From positions 1 to 6,104 of the forward strand of contig DAOURU010000073.1 in NCBI GenBank assembly GCA_030627585.1: a DNA stretch of 6,104 bases, written 5' to 3'. Positions 6,060 to 6,104 of the stretch are shown in pieces (the stretch's first letter is position 1; each line of letters opens with the position of its first letter). Source of the stretch: Bacillota bacterium. GTDB lineage: Bacteria; Bacillota; DSM-12270; Thermacetogeniales; Thermacetogeniaceae. The position numbers and the translations under genes were made by a program. The notes under the pieces are model-generated. The model saw only the letters and a program-made list of their open reading frames with translations. It made no database searches and was not told the DNA's origin.

Positions 6060-6104
6060 ATGGTTCGAAAAAAGCAGAGAGAAGCCGGGGAAGCGCTCTG
6101 TTCT
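6060..6104 (+). CDS. Start of a further gene, probably flgN by position (3' end outside window)
   Basis: Only 15 codons are visible: MVRKKQREAGEALCS, basic and hydrophilic, with no stop before the window edge. It begins 69 nt after flgM with a good GGAGGG site. In B. subtilis and many clostridia the gene after flgM is flgN, the export chaperone for the hook-associated proteins FlgK and FlgL. These residues are too few to confirm that, so the assignment rests on gene order alone. A different flagellar gene or an unrelated one remains possible. The 69-nt gap is in frame and lacks stops; it also holds a weak GCGG/CCGC hairpin (5993-6006). Confidence 0.5.
   Translation, partial: MVRKKQREAGEALCS

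Noticed and set aside
1..6104. CRISPR arrays, insertion sequences, tRNA or rRNA genes
   Set aside because: No spaced direct repeats, transposase motifs, terminal inverted repeats or RNA-gene signatures were seen on either strand.

Overview
The window is a GC-rich, fully plus-strand, tightly packed stretch of bacterial chromosome. It most likely comes from a flagellated Firmicute of the higher-GC clostridial type (Desulfotomaculum/Pelotomaculum/Moorella-like). This rests on the gene families and their order: late-competence genes comFA and comFC lie upstream of yvyF and flgM, the same order as the comF-yvyF-flgM-flgN-flgKL locus of Bacillus subtilis. Strong AGGAGG-type ribosome binding sites and frequent TTG/GTG starts fit as well. 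The exact genus cannot be read from the window.

Layout. Bases 2-1969 are the 3' part of comFA (DNA-uptake helicase); its frame is open to the left edge, so its true start lies outside. comFC (1947-2720, phosphoribosyltransferase-fold competence protein) overlaps it by 23 nt. A 14-helix DHA2-type MFS exporter (2710-4212, TTG start) overlaps comFC by 11 nt. A DUF1614 membrane protein (4212-4847, GTG start) shares one base with the exporter's stop codon. These four genes look like one translationally coupled run. A 161-nt gap follows with a good sigma-A promoter (extended -10, about 4896-4924). Then come the flagellar genes: yvyF-type zinc protein (5009-5449), a 229-nt gap with RNA-hairpin potential, flgM (5679-5990, anti-sigma-28 factor), and the first 15 codons of a further gene (6060 onward) at the flgN position.

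How the genes work together. ComFA and ComFC serve import of transforming DNA. FlgM holds sigma-28 inactive until the hook-basal body is finished, and the yvyF and flgN-position genes belong to the same late-flagellar module. The MFS and DUF1614 genes have no evident role in either process and appear to be a two-gene insertion into the comF-flg locus; comFB, present in B. subtilis, is absent here.

Nothing in the window is clearly a new biological system. The items most worth a second look are the MFS/DUF1614 insertion between comFC and yvyF, an asparagine in place of the usual acidic residue in helix 1 of the exporter, a 10-bp inverted repeat flanking the yvyF promoter, the structured yvyF-flgM leader, and an in-frame 21-bp tandem repeat in the comFA linker.
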